IMG/VR virus record: IMGVR_UViG_3300024346_011137
Location: 1 to 48,432 of that record
Direction: 5' to 3' (one strand)
Length of the DNA: 48,432 nucleotides
From: a virus
Shown here: positions 33,459 through 41,942 of the stretch, one piece after another
Layout of the letters: the number at the start of each line of letters is the position of its first letter
How positions within the stretch are numbered: position 1 is the first letter of the stretch
The notes under the pieces: generated by a model
Told to the model about the DNA's origin: nothing
Database searches by the model: none
The model's input: only the letters and a program-made list of their open reading frames with translations
Made by a program: the position numbers and the translations under genes

Positions 33459-33459
33459 A
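33432..33459 (+). promoter_or_regulatory. Possible leaderless promoter for sigma gene
   Basis: TTGCTA (33432-33437), 16 bases, TATAAA (33454-33459), then 7 bases to ATG 33467. It overlaps the 3' end of the delta-like gene. No Shine-Dalgarno is seen. Confidence 0.5.
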
Positions 33460-33466
33460 ATCAGTA

Positions 33467-34024
33467 ATGTTAGAAGATAGATATGTATACATAAATAATT
33501 TAATTGATAAAATTAAATCTGGAAATTCTGAAAGTTTGTTTGAACTGAAAGAGTTTTACAAACCTCTTATCTTAACTTCTATAAAAAGATGCATAGCTAA
33601 AGATCAAAGATTATTTCCTTACAGAGAAGACATATTATCCGAATCAATTTTTGTATTAGAAAAATTAGTACATCAATATGATCCATCTCTTACATATTTC
33701 TCTTATTTTTTATCTACAAGAATAGATATCAATATAATCAGATATTCTGTTGATAAATTTTTAGATAAAAATGAATCTAATGAAAATTATGAATTTGAAG
33801 CTACTTCAGACCCACTAAGTAGAATTGAAGATGTAATTACATTGCACGAAGCTATTAATAAATTGAATCCTAGTCAAAAAGAAGCTATTGAACTTTATTT
33901 CTTTCAACAAAAGGATCAAGAAGAAGCTGCAAGTATTTTAAATATCACACAAAGTGCTTTTTCGAAAAGATTACAAAGAGCAATTGCTTCTTTGAAAGAT
34001 ATTCTTGGTAAAGACTTTTATTGA
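33467..34024 (+). CDS. ECF/sigma-70-like sigma factor
   Basis: A 185-residue protein. Region 2: YREDILSESIFVLEKLVHQYDPSLTYFSYFL (as two adjoining segments at about 45-77). Region 4: LHEAINKLNPSQKEAIELYFFQQ followed by an HTH, DQEEAASILNITQSAFSKRLQRAIASLK (about 145-172). It ends just before the head-gene region, so it is a candidate late sigma. With the SigH-like and zinc-containing proteins it makes three sigma-like genes in 14 kb. Confidence 0.87.
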   Translation: MLEDRYVYINNLIDKIKSGNSESLFELKEFYKPLILTSIKRCIAKDQRLFPYREDILSESIFVLEKLVHQYDPSLTYFSYFLSTRIDINIIRYSVDKFLDKNESNENYEFEATSDPLSRIEDVITLHEAINKLNPSQKEAIELYFFQQKDQEEAASILNITQSAFSKRLQRAIASLKDILGKDFY

Positions 34025-34070
34025 TGGAATATAAACAGATTATTTTTGTAATATATTATTATGTTTTCCA

Positions 34071-34102
34071 AATTCCTTTAGAACAATCGATCTAGAGGAA
34101 TT
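34071..34102 (+). terminator. Hairpin between sigma gene and head region
   Basis: AATTCCTTTAGA (34071-34082) pairs with TCTAGAGGAATT (34091-34102) around an 8-base loop, with one G-U pair, followed by ATTTTATTT. It is a probable terminator or processing hairpin. The next gene's ribosome site AAGGGGA begins ten bases later. Confidence 0.6.
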
Positions 34103-34126
34103 ATTTTATTTAAGGGGATTCTAATT

Positions 34127-34843
34127 GTGGTAGAAAACAATATTTCCGATGACATGATTTACAATTGGCGCAATGAATTACGTGCTCATAAAGACGGTGT
34201 ATATGTTGTAGCCAATTCGACAGCTAGCAAATTAAAAAACCAAGGTTTTAACAAATCAGAAGTTATCGAGTTACTCGCAGCTAATAATTACGAAATAGAA
34301 TTAGCTAACAGAGTAGCTTCTAATCTTTTTGACGAAAATCCAAATGTCGAACAGAATTCTACAGTTGAAGTTGCAGTAGTTCCAACCAAATATTCTGATT
34401 GCGCCCCTATTATTGAAAAAAATCTTCAAAAATTATCAGCTAAAGAATTCACTAAGCGTTTGTGCACTGGCCCTTATGCAATTGTGAAAACTGATGATAG
34501 AGGAATTACTCAATGGCAAAGATGGGCTTCAATGGCTAAAGAATCAGAAGCAGGAATGCAAAATTTACATTCAGCTCTTAAACCTTACATTGAGGAACAG
34601 TTACTCTACAGTGTTCTTACCGCTCAATCTGAACAGGCTGAAATTAAAACAGCATCACAAGATAGATATATTGTTTCAATGAAAAAGGGCACTGCTGAAG
34701 TAGACTTAATGAATGGAACATCCACAAGTGATAAATATGTTCAAGGTAGCTATTCATCATTTGGGCTTGTAGATGAATTTTTAGTCAAAGCTGCAGACAC
34801 TGTTTCCCCTTATATGAGACTCAAAAGAGCAATCGTAGATTAA
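34127..34843 (+). CDS. Hypothetical protein before terminase genes, GTG start
   Basis: A 238-residue protein. The GTG start is set by AAGGGGA at 34112-34118, 8 bases upstream. The N-terminus is helical (KSEVIELLAANNYEIELANRVASNLF, in two segments), the middle has CTGPYAIV and WQRWASMAKE, and the C-terminus is rich in Ser/Thr. It is followed by a strong terminator, so it is a single-gene transcript. A structural or packaging-associated role is possible from its place next to the terminase genes; no family is recognised. Confidence 0.7.
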   Translation: MVENNISDDMIYNWRNELRAHKDGVYVVANSTASKLKNQGFNKSEVIELLAANNYEIELANRVASNLFDENPNVEQNSTVEVAVVPTKYSDCAPIIEKNLQKLSAKEFTKRLCTGPYAIVKTDDRGITQWQRWASMAKESEAGMQNLHSALKPYIEEQLLYSVLTAQSEQAEIKTASQDRYIVSMKKGTAEVDLMNGTSTSDKYVQGSYSSFGLVDEFLVKAADTVSPYMRLKRAIVD

Positions 34844-34862
34844 TACATATAAACTATTCATT

Positions 34863-34892
34863 GAGCCGTGTTTTAATCACGGCTCTTTTCTT
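34863..34892 (+). terminator. Intrinsic terminator upstream of terminase genes
   Basis: GAGCCGTG (34863-34870) and CACGGCTC (34878-34885) form a perfect 8-base stem with a 7-base loop, then TTTTCTTTT. It separates the preceding gene from the packaging operon. Confidence 0.9.
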
Positions 34893-34893
34893 T

Positions 34894-34899
34894 TATAAT
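34894..34899 (+). promoter_or_regulatory. Consensus -10 box, leaderless start
   Basis: TATAAT followed by 6 bases and ATG 34906, putting the predicted +1 on the A of the ATG. The -35 position falls in the terminator loop (TTTTAA) and is weak, so an activator or phage sigma may be needed. Confidence 0.6.
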
Positions 34900-34905
34900 A
34901 CTACT

Positions 34906-35592
34906 ATGGAAGAAGTTGTAGATTCTCTAATCCCAGTTCAAAATAAAAGCCTGACGAAGGATGATAAAAAGCCTTCGAGAATGTTCAGTGATTTAAAGGA
35001 AAATGAGAGACCAATAATTCCTTTACCTCCTGACAATATGAGTGATATTTCTTATCCTCAATTTATTGAACCGAGATGTGCTATTTGTGTATCCCCATTC
35101 AGAGATTTAGCAGAACATGTTTTTCTTGAGTCTGGGAAAAAACCTCAAACTGTTTTAAACTATTTTGCTAAACACTTTGATGCAAAGATGAACTGGGTGC
35201 AAATTAGCACTCACATGGAACAGCATTGTGATTTTAAGAAAATCGCAACATCTGGATTGAAAAACTATGAGCAGAGAGAAGAACTTATTGCTCCATGGAT
35301 TTTCAGAGAACATCAATTGGCTCTTACAGCATTACTTGTTGAACTTGATGATGTAAGAGGCATGGACTGCTCTAAAAACAATGAGATGAAAATCAAAAGA
35401 GCAGCAATGGTTGAAAAACTCATTAGTAAAATTTTGCAAATCAAAGATGCAAGAGATAACCAGGGAGTTTATTCAATTAATATTTTTGAAATCTTAATGA
35501 AATTACATGAAAAAATGGAATCTGAATTTGATAAAAAAATTATAAGAGATGAACTTGTAGAACTTAGACATAAAATTCAGTCAGATAATTAA
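34906..35592 (+). CDS. Possible small terminase subunit / packaging protein
   Basis: A 228-residue protein directly before the large terminase (2-base gap). Near residues 58-110 it has CAICVSPFRDLAEHVF and HMEQHC, a possible zinc-binding set with interposed helices (TVLNYFAKHF, KMNWVQISTHM) that could be an HTH. The C-terminal half is long charged helix, suited to oligomerisation. The position and helical/HTH pattern fit a small terminase, but no diagnostic motif confirms it. ATG 34906 is chosen over an upstream TTG at 34861 lying in a terminator. Confidence 0.5.
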   Translation: MEEVVDSLIPVQNKSLTKDDKKPSRMFSDLKENERPIIPLPPDNMSDISYPQFIEPRCAICVSPFRDLAEHVFLESGKKPQTVLNYFAKHFDAKMNWVQISTHMEQHCDFKKIATSGLKNYEQREELIAPWIFREHQLALTALLVELDDVRGMDCSKNNEMKIKRAAMVEKLISKILQIKDARDNQGVYSINIFEILMKLHEKMESEFDKKIIRDELVELRHKIQSDN

Positions 35593-35594
35593 AA

Positions 35595-38500
35595 ATGAGA
35601 AAACCTTCTCCGGACAAACTAAAACAATACGATCTTAAATCTCAAATGCTACAACACTCAGCTGCTGTAGTTGATTTTTTCAAAGAACAGGGTTTCGAAG
35701 GAGAATTTACAGATGAAATTTTTCCTGAAACAAGGTCTGAAGTATCTCATCCCGCTATACCAGAAAAAACAAGATTTAACCCTGATCAAATTGTAGATAT
35801 TGTTACTTTTATAGAACATCCTTATTTTTGTAACTTAAAACCATACCCTTGGCAAAAATTAATTCTTAAATTGTTCTACATGGGTCAAGAAGGCAACACG
35901 AATCTAGAAATTACTAATTCAGAAAATCAAATTGATTGCGATGGATGTGTATGGTCTTATATCAAAGATAATGAATTAGATTTTTACAATACAAGAAATA
36001 GTCAAAGGCAAGTTAAGACAATCTTTTCAATTACAAATTCACCTTGTGTTCAATGCAAAAGATTAGATCCAGTGGTTAAAGAACACAGATATGAACGTGC
36101 TAATTCTGAAGCTACAAACCCTGATGCTGAAAAAAAAGTAAAAGAGTTTGAAGAAAGAGCAATAACTGACAATTATCAATCTGAAATGGATCTTCTTTAC
36201 TCTGAAGAGTTTGATCCAAAATTAAGAATGCAAGTAGAGACCAAATGTCTTAACAGATACAAATTTGAAGAACTTGTTTTGGTGCTTGGTCGTCGTTCTG
36301 GAAAAGCTCTAAACTTAGAAACACCAGTATATACAATGTCTGGATGGTCTACAATGGGTGAATTGAAACCAGGAGAGTATGTATTTGCCCCTGATGGAAC
36401 TCCTACTAAAATTATTGCTAAGTCTGATGTGGATTATCAAAAGCAAGCATATGAATTAGTATTTAGTAATGGAGATAAAATTGTTGCCTGTGAAGATCAT
36501 GAATGGGTGACATTGACAAAAGCTCAAAGAAAAAATGCATCCAGAGGAAAATATTCAAAAGATCCTGTGCCTCAAGTTTTTACTACACAACAAATCTATG
36601 AATCATTAACATATGGCAATCCAAGACAGATGCTTAAAAAAGGCTCGCAAACTGAAAGAAATGAAAAATTATCTGTTGAGTATAATCATGCTATAGAGAT
36701 TACAAAACCACTTATATTCCCAGAAAAAGAGCTATTGATTCATCCATATCTTTTGGGAGCATGGTTGGGAGACGGTTCACAGTCTTCTTGTCAAATAGCC
36801 GGAATTGATATGGAAATTTTTGATTACATAGAAGCTAACTGTAACCAGACTGTAAAACATTCAGAATACAATAATACTTCTCATTTTATTAAGCCAAATA
36901 ATGAAAGAGATAAAATATTCTTGCACTTAATAAAAGAAATAGGAATATACAAAAACAAGCATATTCCATCGATTTATAAACAAGCTTCTATTGAACAAAG
37001 ATTAGAATTAGTCCGAGGATTGAATGATACAGATGGTTATGTAGATCCTAAAAAATTTACAGTGGAATTTTGTAACACTAATGAAACTCTTGCTTATGAT
37101 TATTATGAATTGGTTTGTGGATTAGGTTTCAAAGCAAGTATAAAAAAATCTGATGCAAAATTATATGGCAAAAAAATATCTGATCGTTGGCGCATCACTT
37201 ATTCTGTCCGTCCTGGAGATAAGGTATTTAATTTATCTAGAAAACAATCGGTATTAGATAACAAAACATCAATAGATAAATCTGATAAATACAGAATTTT
37301 TATCAAGGAATGTAATCTTGTTGCTAATTCTGGTATGCAATGTATACAAGTAGAGCATCCTTCTCATATGTACTTAGCTGGTAGGAGCATGATTCCTACA
37401 CATAATTCATTTCTTGTTTCTGCCATGGCTCTTTATGAGCTTTACAGGCTTCTTTCCATGGGTCATCCACAAGGAAGATATGGGCTCATGGAGTTTGATG
37501 AAATTGTTTTGCTAAATGTTGCTAGAAACGAAGAGCAAGCAAAAAAAGCAATCTTCTCTAAAATCAAACAAACAGTTTTAGCTTCTCCTTACTTTCAACC
37601 TCATATTGGTAAAGATACTGAATTGGAGATGAGATTTTTAAATGATCATGACCTGAAAGAAAATGAAAGAAGAATTGCTTTAGGTCTTAATCAATTTGCT
37701 GGAAGTTTAGTATTAAGATGCGGTTCAAGTAATGCTTCAGGTCTTGTTGGTCTTACTTGTTGGTCAATCATCATGGACGAAGTTGCTGCTATGGCTGGTG
37801 ACAATCCTGATTCAGGCGTTGACAATGAATTGTATGATGAATTAAAACCATCTTTAGCAACCTTTGGTAAAGATGGAAAAATGATGATGCTTTCTAACCC
37901 AAAAGGACCAATTGGGTTACTATTTGATTTACATGAAAATCGACAAGATGATCCAACAACATTAGTATTAAGATTACCAACCTGGCTTACAAATCCTAAT
38001 ATTGATAAAGATTGGCTTGAAAATCAAAAACGCAAAGATCCCAATGAATTTATGATGCAATATGGAGCTGAATTTGGAGCTTCATCATCTGATCCAATGT
38101 TTACTCCTGATTCAGTGCAAAGAATGTTTTCAAGCATGAACATGGTGAAACGTGCTGAACAAGGACATTCTTTACATGAATATTTTTGCCATTTAGATCC
38201 AGCAAGAACTTCAGATTACTATGCACTAGTAATTGGACACGCAGAAAGAATCAATGGAACTATTGGACCAGATTTTCAACCTTTGAGAAGAGTTGTAATT
38301 GATCATATCCATTTTTGGAGTCCAATTTCTAAAAATCAACCTATCTCCGAAAGAGAAGTGGAAGATTATGTAATTGAACTTAATCAAAAATTCAGATTCA
38401 GACAAGTTAGTATTGATCAATGGCATTCTCAATCTTCAATCATCAAACTAAAATCAAGAGGTGTTAACATTGTTGAAAGACAGTTTAATAAAGAATATAA

Positions 38501-38807
38501 AGAAAAAATTTACACTGAACTGACTCAATTAGTAAGAGAAGATAGAATTGATGTTTACGATATTTCAAATGGCAAATACATTGATGCTGGTGGACAAGAA
38601 CAGCATTTGAATGAAATACAAGAAGCTAAAACTCAATTCTTATTCTTACAGAAAAAATGGAAAGGCAAAAGATATTATATTGAAGCTTTATCAGGCTATA
38701 AAGATGATATCTGTGATGCTATTGCTGCAGTGTCTTATGAATGCACCACAAATAAAATTCTACAAAGACTACCATCAAGTAAAATGGTTAGATTTTCTAG
38801 AAGGTAA
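35595..38807 (+). CDS. Terminase large subunit with intein
   Basis: A 1070-residue precursor; without the intein it is 703 residues. The ATPase has Walker A GRRSGK-S (residues 232-237 joined to 605), Walker B SIIMDEVAA and a KMMMLSNPKG coupling segment. The nuclease has HLDPARTSDYYAL, a VSIDQWHSQ and DDICDAIAAV acidic residues. Before the ATPase is a 200-residue extension with two Cys pairs (CDGC at about 115-118, CVQC at about 152-155) that may bind zinc. It packages DNA into the prohead through the portal. The intein sits between Lys and Ser of the P-loop. Confidence 0.93.
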   Translation: MRKPSPDKLKQYDLKSQMLQHSAAVVDFFKEQGFEGEFTDEIFPETRSEVSHPAIPEKTRFNPDQIVDIVTFIEHPYFCNLKPYPWQKLILKLFYMGQEGNTNLEITNSENQIDCDGCVWSYIKDNELDFYNTRNSQRQVKTIFSITNSPCVQCKRLDPVVKEHRYERANSEATNPDAEKKVKEFEERAITDNYQSEMDLLYSEEFDPKLRMQVETKCLNRYKFEELVLVLGRRSGKALNLETPVYTMSGWSTMGELKPGEYVFAPDGTPTKIIAKSDVDYQKQAYELVFSNGDKIVACEDHEWVTLTKAQRKNASRGKYSKDPVPQVFTTQQIYESLTYGNPRQMLKKGSQTERNEKLSVEYNHAIEITKPLIFPEKELLIHPYLLGAWLGDGSQSSCQIAGIDMEIFDYIEANCNQTVKHSEYNNTSHFIKPNNERDKIFLHLIKEIGIYKNKHIPSIYKQASIEQRLELVRGLNDTDGYVDPKKFTVEFCNTNETLAYDYYELVCGLGFKASIKKSDAKLYGKKISDRWRITYSVRPGDKVFNLSRKQSVLDNKTSIDKSDKYRIFIKECNLVANSGMQCIQVEHPSHMYLAGRSMIPTHNSFLVSAMALYELYRLLSMGHPQGRYGLMEFDEIVLLNVARNEEQAKKAIFSKIKQTVLASPYFQPHIGKDTELEMRFLNDHDLKENERRIALGLNQFAGSLVLRCGSSNASGLVGLTCWSIIMDEVAAMAGDNPDSGVDNELYDELKPSLATFGKDGKMMMLSNPKGPIGLLFDLHENRQDDPTTLVLRLPTWLTNPNIDKDWLENQKRKDPNEFMMQYGAEFGASSSDPMFTPDSVQRMFSSMNMVKRAEQGHSLHEYFCHLDPARTSDYYALVIGHAERINGTIGPDFQPLRRVVIDHIHFWSPISKNQPISEREVEDYVIELNQKFRFRQVSIDQWHSQSSIIKLKSRGVNIVERQFNKEYKEKIYTELTQLVREDRIDVYDISNGKYIDAGGQEQHLNEIQEAKTQFLFLQKKWKGKRYYIEALSGYKDDICDAIAAVSYECTTNKILQRLPSSKMVRFSRR
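36306..37406 (+). mobile_element. Intein with LAGLIDADG endonuclease in terminase P-loop
   Basis: Residues 238-604 (367 residues). It begins ALNLETPVYT after GK, so the first residue is Ala, not Cys or Ser. Block B is ACEDHEW. The endonuclease motifs are YLLGAWLGDGS and LVRGLNDTDGY, apparently intact. It ends MIPTHN before Ser+1. Ala-1 places it with class 2-type or terminase-type inteins that start splicing by direct attack from the +1 residue. The site disrupts ATP binding until splicing occurs. Confidence 0.93.
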
Positions 38808-38836
38808 AACAATAACTTTTTTATGAAAATATAAAC

Positions 38837-39826
38837 ATGTCTACCAAGAATATTAAAACAGCTCAATTTGGTGGTGTTGGTGGAGGTGGTAACGGTACAC
38901 CTTTTGCACCTGGTGGAAGTCCTATTGGCAACAAAGGAAAGAACCAAGGTTCATGGGATATCAACATGTACATCGACGAAGATGCAAGTTTTGATAAAAT
39001 TTTAAGTCGTACTCATCTTGATAGAAATTATGATTCAAGCGACAATATTGAAAAAAGACTAACTCCACAACATAGAGATTCAGAACTAGAACTAAATTAT
39101 ATACTTTCTCCAGCTGAAAGAAGACAGAAGAGAATTTGGGATTCATTCTTTACATATCAAGAATCTTTGAGAAATCATGCTGAAGAAATAAAGAATCAAT
39201 CAAAAAATATCAACTACACTAAACCATCTCACTTGATGACTACAGAAGAGTCTCTTAAGTCTAGAAGAAATCACGATGATCTTGCATTAAATAGACATGA
39301 CAGAGAAGATAAAAGTCCTGATCAAATCAAGCCCGAAAGAACACATCCCGTATTATCAGAAACAGAACTAATTCGTGTTGCTCAATATTTAAATAATAAT
39401 GATGATGATGAAATTGTTTATATTTCTGGAAATAAAATGACTAATGATACTCAACGGGATCCAACTTCGAAAATTCAAAAAACAATCAATCCTTACAATT
39501 ACAACACTCCTGTTTTAACAGATGGCGTAGAACTTGACGATTATCTTGAAAATTCAGACAAAGCTAATAGAGGTGGGCAAGATTCTATGTACAACGAGCC
39601 CACAATTTTAGACTATACCAATCCTGATTATGCTCCTTCTTTTCCTAATCCTAGAGTAAAACCAATAACAAAAAAAACTGACGAAAACAAAGATAATATT
39701 GAAAAAAGATTGCATACAGAAAAATACATAACTAACACATTTGATAGATTGTATGAAAAAGACAGTTTGGAAGAGCAATACGACACTTATCCAGCTGGTA
39801 CATTACCTCACACACCTTTCGGATAA
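38837..39826 (+). CDS. Disordered virion-region protein with E-K-R-L type motifs
   Basis: A 329-residue hydrophilic protein with a Gly-rich N-terminus (GGVGGGGNG) and long stretches rich in Asn, Asp, Lys and Arg, so it is likely unfolded in large part. DNIEKRL occurs twice (codons near 39041 and 39692) and TTEESL once (near 39238). These match a short motif also present in proteins at 43.5-47.4 kb. It follows the terminase and has a weak TATGAA box upstream and no good Shine-Dalgarno. The function is unknown; a head-assembly role is plausible. Confidence 0.7.
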   Translation: MSTKNIKTAQFGGVGGGGNGTPFAPGGSPIGNKGKNQGSWDINMYIDEDASFDKILSRTHLDRNYDSSDNIEKRLTPQHRDSELELNYILSPAERRQKRIWDSFFTYQESLRNHAEEIKNQSKNINYTKPSHLMTTEESLKSRRNHDDLALNRHDREDKSPDQIKPERTHPVLSETELIRVAQYLNNNDDDEIVYISGNKMTNDTQRDPTSKIQKTINPYNYNTPVLTDGVELDDYLENSDKANRGGQDSMYNEPTILDYTNPDYAPSFPNPRVKPITKKTDENKDNIEKRLHTEKYITNTFDRLYEKDSLEEQYDTYPAGTLPHTPFG

Positions 39827-39828
39827 TG

Positions 39829-39834
39829 TAAAAT
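39829..39834 (+). promoter_or_regulatory. -10-like box 6 bases before glf ATG
   Basis: TAAAAT at 39829-39834, 6 bases before ATG 39841; no strong -35 is visible and no Shine-Dalgarno. It fits the leaderless arrangement seen elsewhere in the window. Confidence 0.45.
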
Positions 39835-39840
39835 ATACTT

Positions 39841-40950
39841 ATGTATGATTACTTAGTTGTTGGAGCCGGATTATTCGGCTCCATTTTTGCATTTGAAGCT
39901 AATAAACTTGGTAAAAAAGTATTAGTTCTTGAAAATAGAAATCATATTGGTGGAAATTGCTATTCTGAGCCATATGAAGATTATCATATTCATAAATATG
40001 GCCCTCATATTTTTCATACAAACAAAAAACACATCTGGGACTATATAAATCAATTTGCATCTTTCAACAATTTTACATTAAGAAATAAAGCTTTTGTAAA
40101 TGGAAAAATTTATTCATTGCCAATAAATCTATCAACAATTCATCAAATTTGGCCTGATGTCAAAAATCCGAAAATGGCTCAGGAAATGTTAAAAAAAGAT
40201 TCGATAAAGATTGATAATCCACAAAACTTTGAAGAATATTGTTTGTCTACCATGGGCAAGACTTTATATGAAATGTTTTTCTACGGATATACAAAAAAAC
40301 AATGGGGTCGAGATCCCGAAACTTTACCAGTTTCGATTGCTAAAAGAATACCCCTTAGATATTCATTTGATGATAGATATTATCATGATGATTATATTTA
40401 TGAAGGCATACCAATCAATGGCTACACAGCTATATTTGAGAAGCTTTTAGAGAACATTGATATTGAATTAAGATGTGATTATTTAAAAGACAAAGAAGAA
40501 TTTGATAAGCTTGCTAAAAAAACAATTTACACAGGATCTATAGACAGATATTTTAATTACATGTTTGGAGATTTAGAATATAGAACTCTCAAACATAACA
40601 CAGTATTTACAAAAGAAGATTTGTGTGGGACAGCTTTGATGACATATCCCTCATTGATTTATAGTCACACTAGAATAATTTCACATAATTATTTCACGAA
40701 CAGTAAATCTAATAATAAAGCGATCACATGGGAATATTCCAAAACTTATGAAAAAAAATCTAGCAGTGAAGATCCATATTATCCAATCAATGATGAAATA
40801 AATAATAATATTTATAAAAAATATAAAGATTTTGCTGATACAAATTTCCCTAATTTACTAATTGGTGGAAGATTAGGCGATTACAAATATTACGATATGG
40901 ATGCGACAATTGACAAAGCATTGGCACTTTGTTTAAAGGAATTTTCATAG
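39841..40950 (+). CDS. glf: UDP-galactopyranose mutase
   Basis: A 369-residue flavoenzyme of normal Glf length. The FAD-binding GAGLFGS (about 8-14) is at the N-terminus, then LENRNHIGGNCY, YGPHIFHT (substrate-site Tyr-Gly-Pro-His), FFYGYTKKQWG, PINGYTAIF and C-terminal LIGGRLGDYKYYDMD. It interconverts UDP-galactopyranose and UDP-galactofuranose, a precursor of galactofuranose in surface glycans. It sits among head genes with its own -10 box, suggesting a moron-like cargo that could alter host surface polysaccharide or glycosylate a virion protein. Confidence 0.93.
   Translation: MYDYLVVGAGLFGSIFAFEANKLGKKVLVLENRNHIGGNCYSEPYEDYHIHKYGPHIFHTNKKHIWDYINQFASFNNFTLRNKAFVNGKIYSLPINLSTIHQIWPDVKNPKMAQEMLKKDSIKIDNPQNFEEYCLSTMGKTLYEMFFYGYTKKQWGRDPETLPVSIAKRIPLRYSFDDRYYHDDYIYEGIPINGYTAIFEKLLENIDIELRCDYLKDKEEFDKLAKKTIYTGSIDRYFNYMFGDLEYRTLKHNTVFTKEDLCGTALMTYPSLIYSHTRIISHNYFTNSKSNNKAITWEYSKTYEKKSSSEDPYYPINDEINNNIYKKYKDFADTNFPNLLIGGRLGDYKYYDMDATIDKALALCLKEFS
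39862..39888 (+). terminator. Terminator-like hairpin inside the glf start
   Basis: GGAGCCG (39862-39868) and CGGCTCC (39876-39882) form a perfect 7-base stem with a 7-base loop, followed by ATTTTT. It codes for the FAD-binding glycine loop, so it could be coincidental, but it has full intrinsic-terminator form 22 bases into the gene. Confidence 0.5.
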
Positions 40951-40970
40951 TTTCTAATGTATGAAACACT

Positions 40971-41408
40971 ATGGATCACACGAATTCACAGATTCTTCTT
41001 CAAAAAGCTTCTATTTTAGACAAACAAGGGCATTATCTAAAATCAGATGCTATCTTTTTAAGATTAGCAAATTATTATCAATTAGATGACGTTACAAATC
41101 CTGGAGTTTCCATGTCTGAATATGACGAGATGGAGGACGAATTCCAAAATGCTGAACAGCTTAGAAGAAAAAAACCAAACTTGTTGCCTAAACAATATTT
41201 TGATCTTGGTGGTGAAGCAGATGGGCAAAATATGGAAGGGTTACTTAATGGCCCTGACAGTGTACCAGGTCCAGCTTATATAGATCCAGGAAATTTAGCA
41301 TCAAGTCCATCTATGGCAGGTGATGTTGATGGACATTTATTCTCAGAAACTTACGAAAAGAATGAAGAAGAGGGAAATGGTTGGAAGAATAGAATTCCAG
41401 ATAGATAA
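40971..41408 (+). CDS. Hypothetical protein, virion region
   Basis: A 145-residue acidic protein. The N-terminal 35 residues form a helical hairpin-like segment (ASILDKQGHYLKSDAIFLRLA) of a type repeatedly seen in phage structural proteins; the rest is Gly/Pro/Asn-rich and probably flexible. TATGAA lies 5 bases before the ATG, another possible leaderless start. The function is unknown. Confidence 0.68.
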   Translation: MDHTNSQILLQKASILDKQGHYLKSDAIFLRLANYYQLDDVTNPGVSMSEYDEMEDEFQNAEQLRRKKPNLLPKQYFDLGGEADGQNMEGLLNGPDSVPGPAYIDPGNLASSPSMAGDVDGHLFSETYEKNEEEGNGWKNRIPDR

Positions 41409-41420
41409 CAGGAGAAAATT

Positions 41421-41912
41421 ATGCCTTTACCAATTAAATCATTAAATGATCAAAACATGAATAGTTCAATTTTAGATATGCCAGAAATGTCCACTTTAGG
41501 ATTGTCTGATTTGCAAATTCAATTATTTGGTTTTACACAAACTGAATCTAGAGAAGCATCAAAAATTTCTGACAGACAGCTTATTATGCTTAAACAAATT
41601 GATGCTAATGTTAACGAAGTAGTTACAGCAGCTAATCAAGTTGCTAATATCAAAGATTCTAAAGTTTGCTCTGTACCACAAGATATTACAGATCATGATT
41701 TATTATCTCTTAAAACTGCTGGATTGATTTCAGGATATGGCAGATCTGTAACATTAACAGATAGAGCTAAACTTGCTTTGAGAGATCATTATCTTTCACA
41801 AGAAACTGTAAATGAATTTAAAAAATCTAGAACAAAGAATAAATTTAATTTAGAAGAAGCTAGATCAGTAAAAGCATCTGATAAGCCAAGATTTGTAAAA
41901 GTAGCATCTTGA
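41421..41912 (+). CDS. Hypothetical protein with HTH-like region, ends at UGA before DUF192
   Basis: A 163-residue protein with AGGAGA upstream of its ATG. The middle (about 90-130) reads DITDHDLLSLKTAGLISGYGRSVTLTDRAKLALRDHY in overlapping parts, which looks like a small winged-helix domain. The C-terminus is basic. It ends with TGA at 41910-41912, but the same frame continues open for 126 codons through a DUF192 domain. The UGA product alone looks complete, so both short and long forms may exist. Confidence 0.75.
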   Translation: MPLPIKSLNDQNMNSSILDMPEMSTLGLSDLQIQLFGFTQTESREASKISDRQLIMLKQIDANVNEVVTAANQVANIKDSKVCSVPQDITDHDLLSLKTAGLISGYGRSVTLTDRAKLALRDHYLSQETVNEFKKSRTKNKFNLEEARSVKASDKPRFVKVAS

Positions 41913-41942
41913 CTCACTGATGATGAATTCCGTGATGAATTC
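41910..41942 (+). other. In-frame UGA with downstream stem-loop, candidate readthrough site
   Basis: UGA-CUC at 41910-41915, in the leaky UGA-C context, is followed after 12 bases by GAATTC (41925-41930), a 6-base loop CGTGAT and GAATTC (41937-41942), which pair into a 6-base stem. The reading frame is open on both sides. No ATG, GTG or TTG occurs in frame until 41991. Confidence 0.55.

Noticed and set aside
41910-41912. UGA as a reassigned sense codon in this genome
   Set aside because: Many genes end at TGA within ATGA overlaps (for example 1847, 3127, 4092, 4367, 5062) followed by clear new proteins, and dnaE ends at TGA. So UGA is a normal stop and any readthrough at 41910 is local.
41910-41942. 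Selenocysteine insertion at the UGA
   Set aside because: A stem-loop lies downstream, but no catalytic Cys/Sec site is expected at this domain linker and no Sec genes are in the window.
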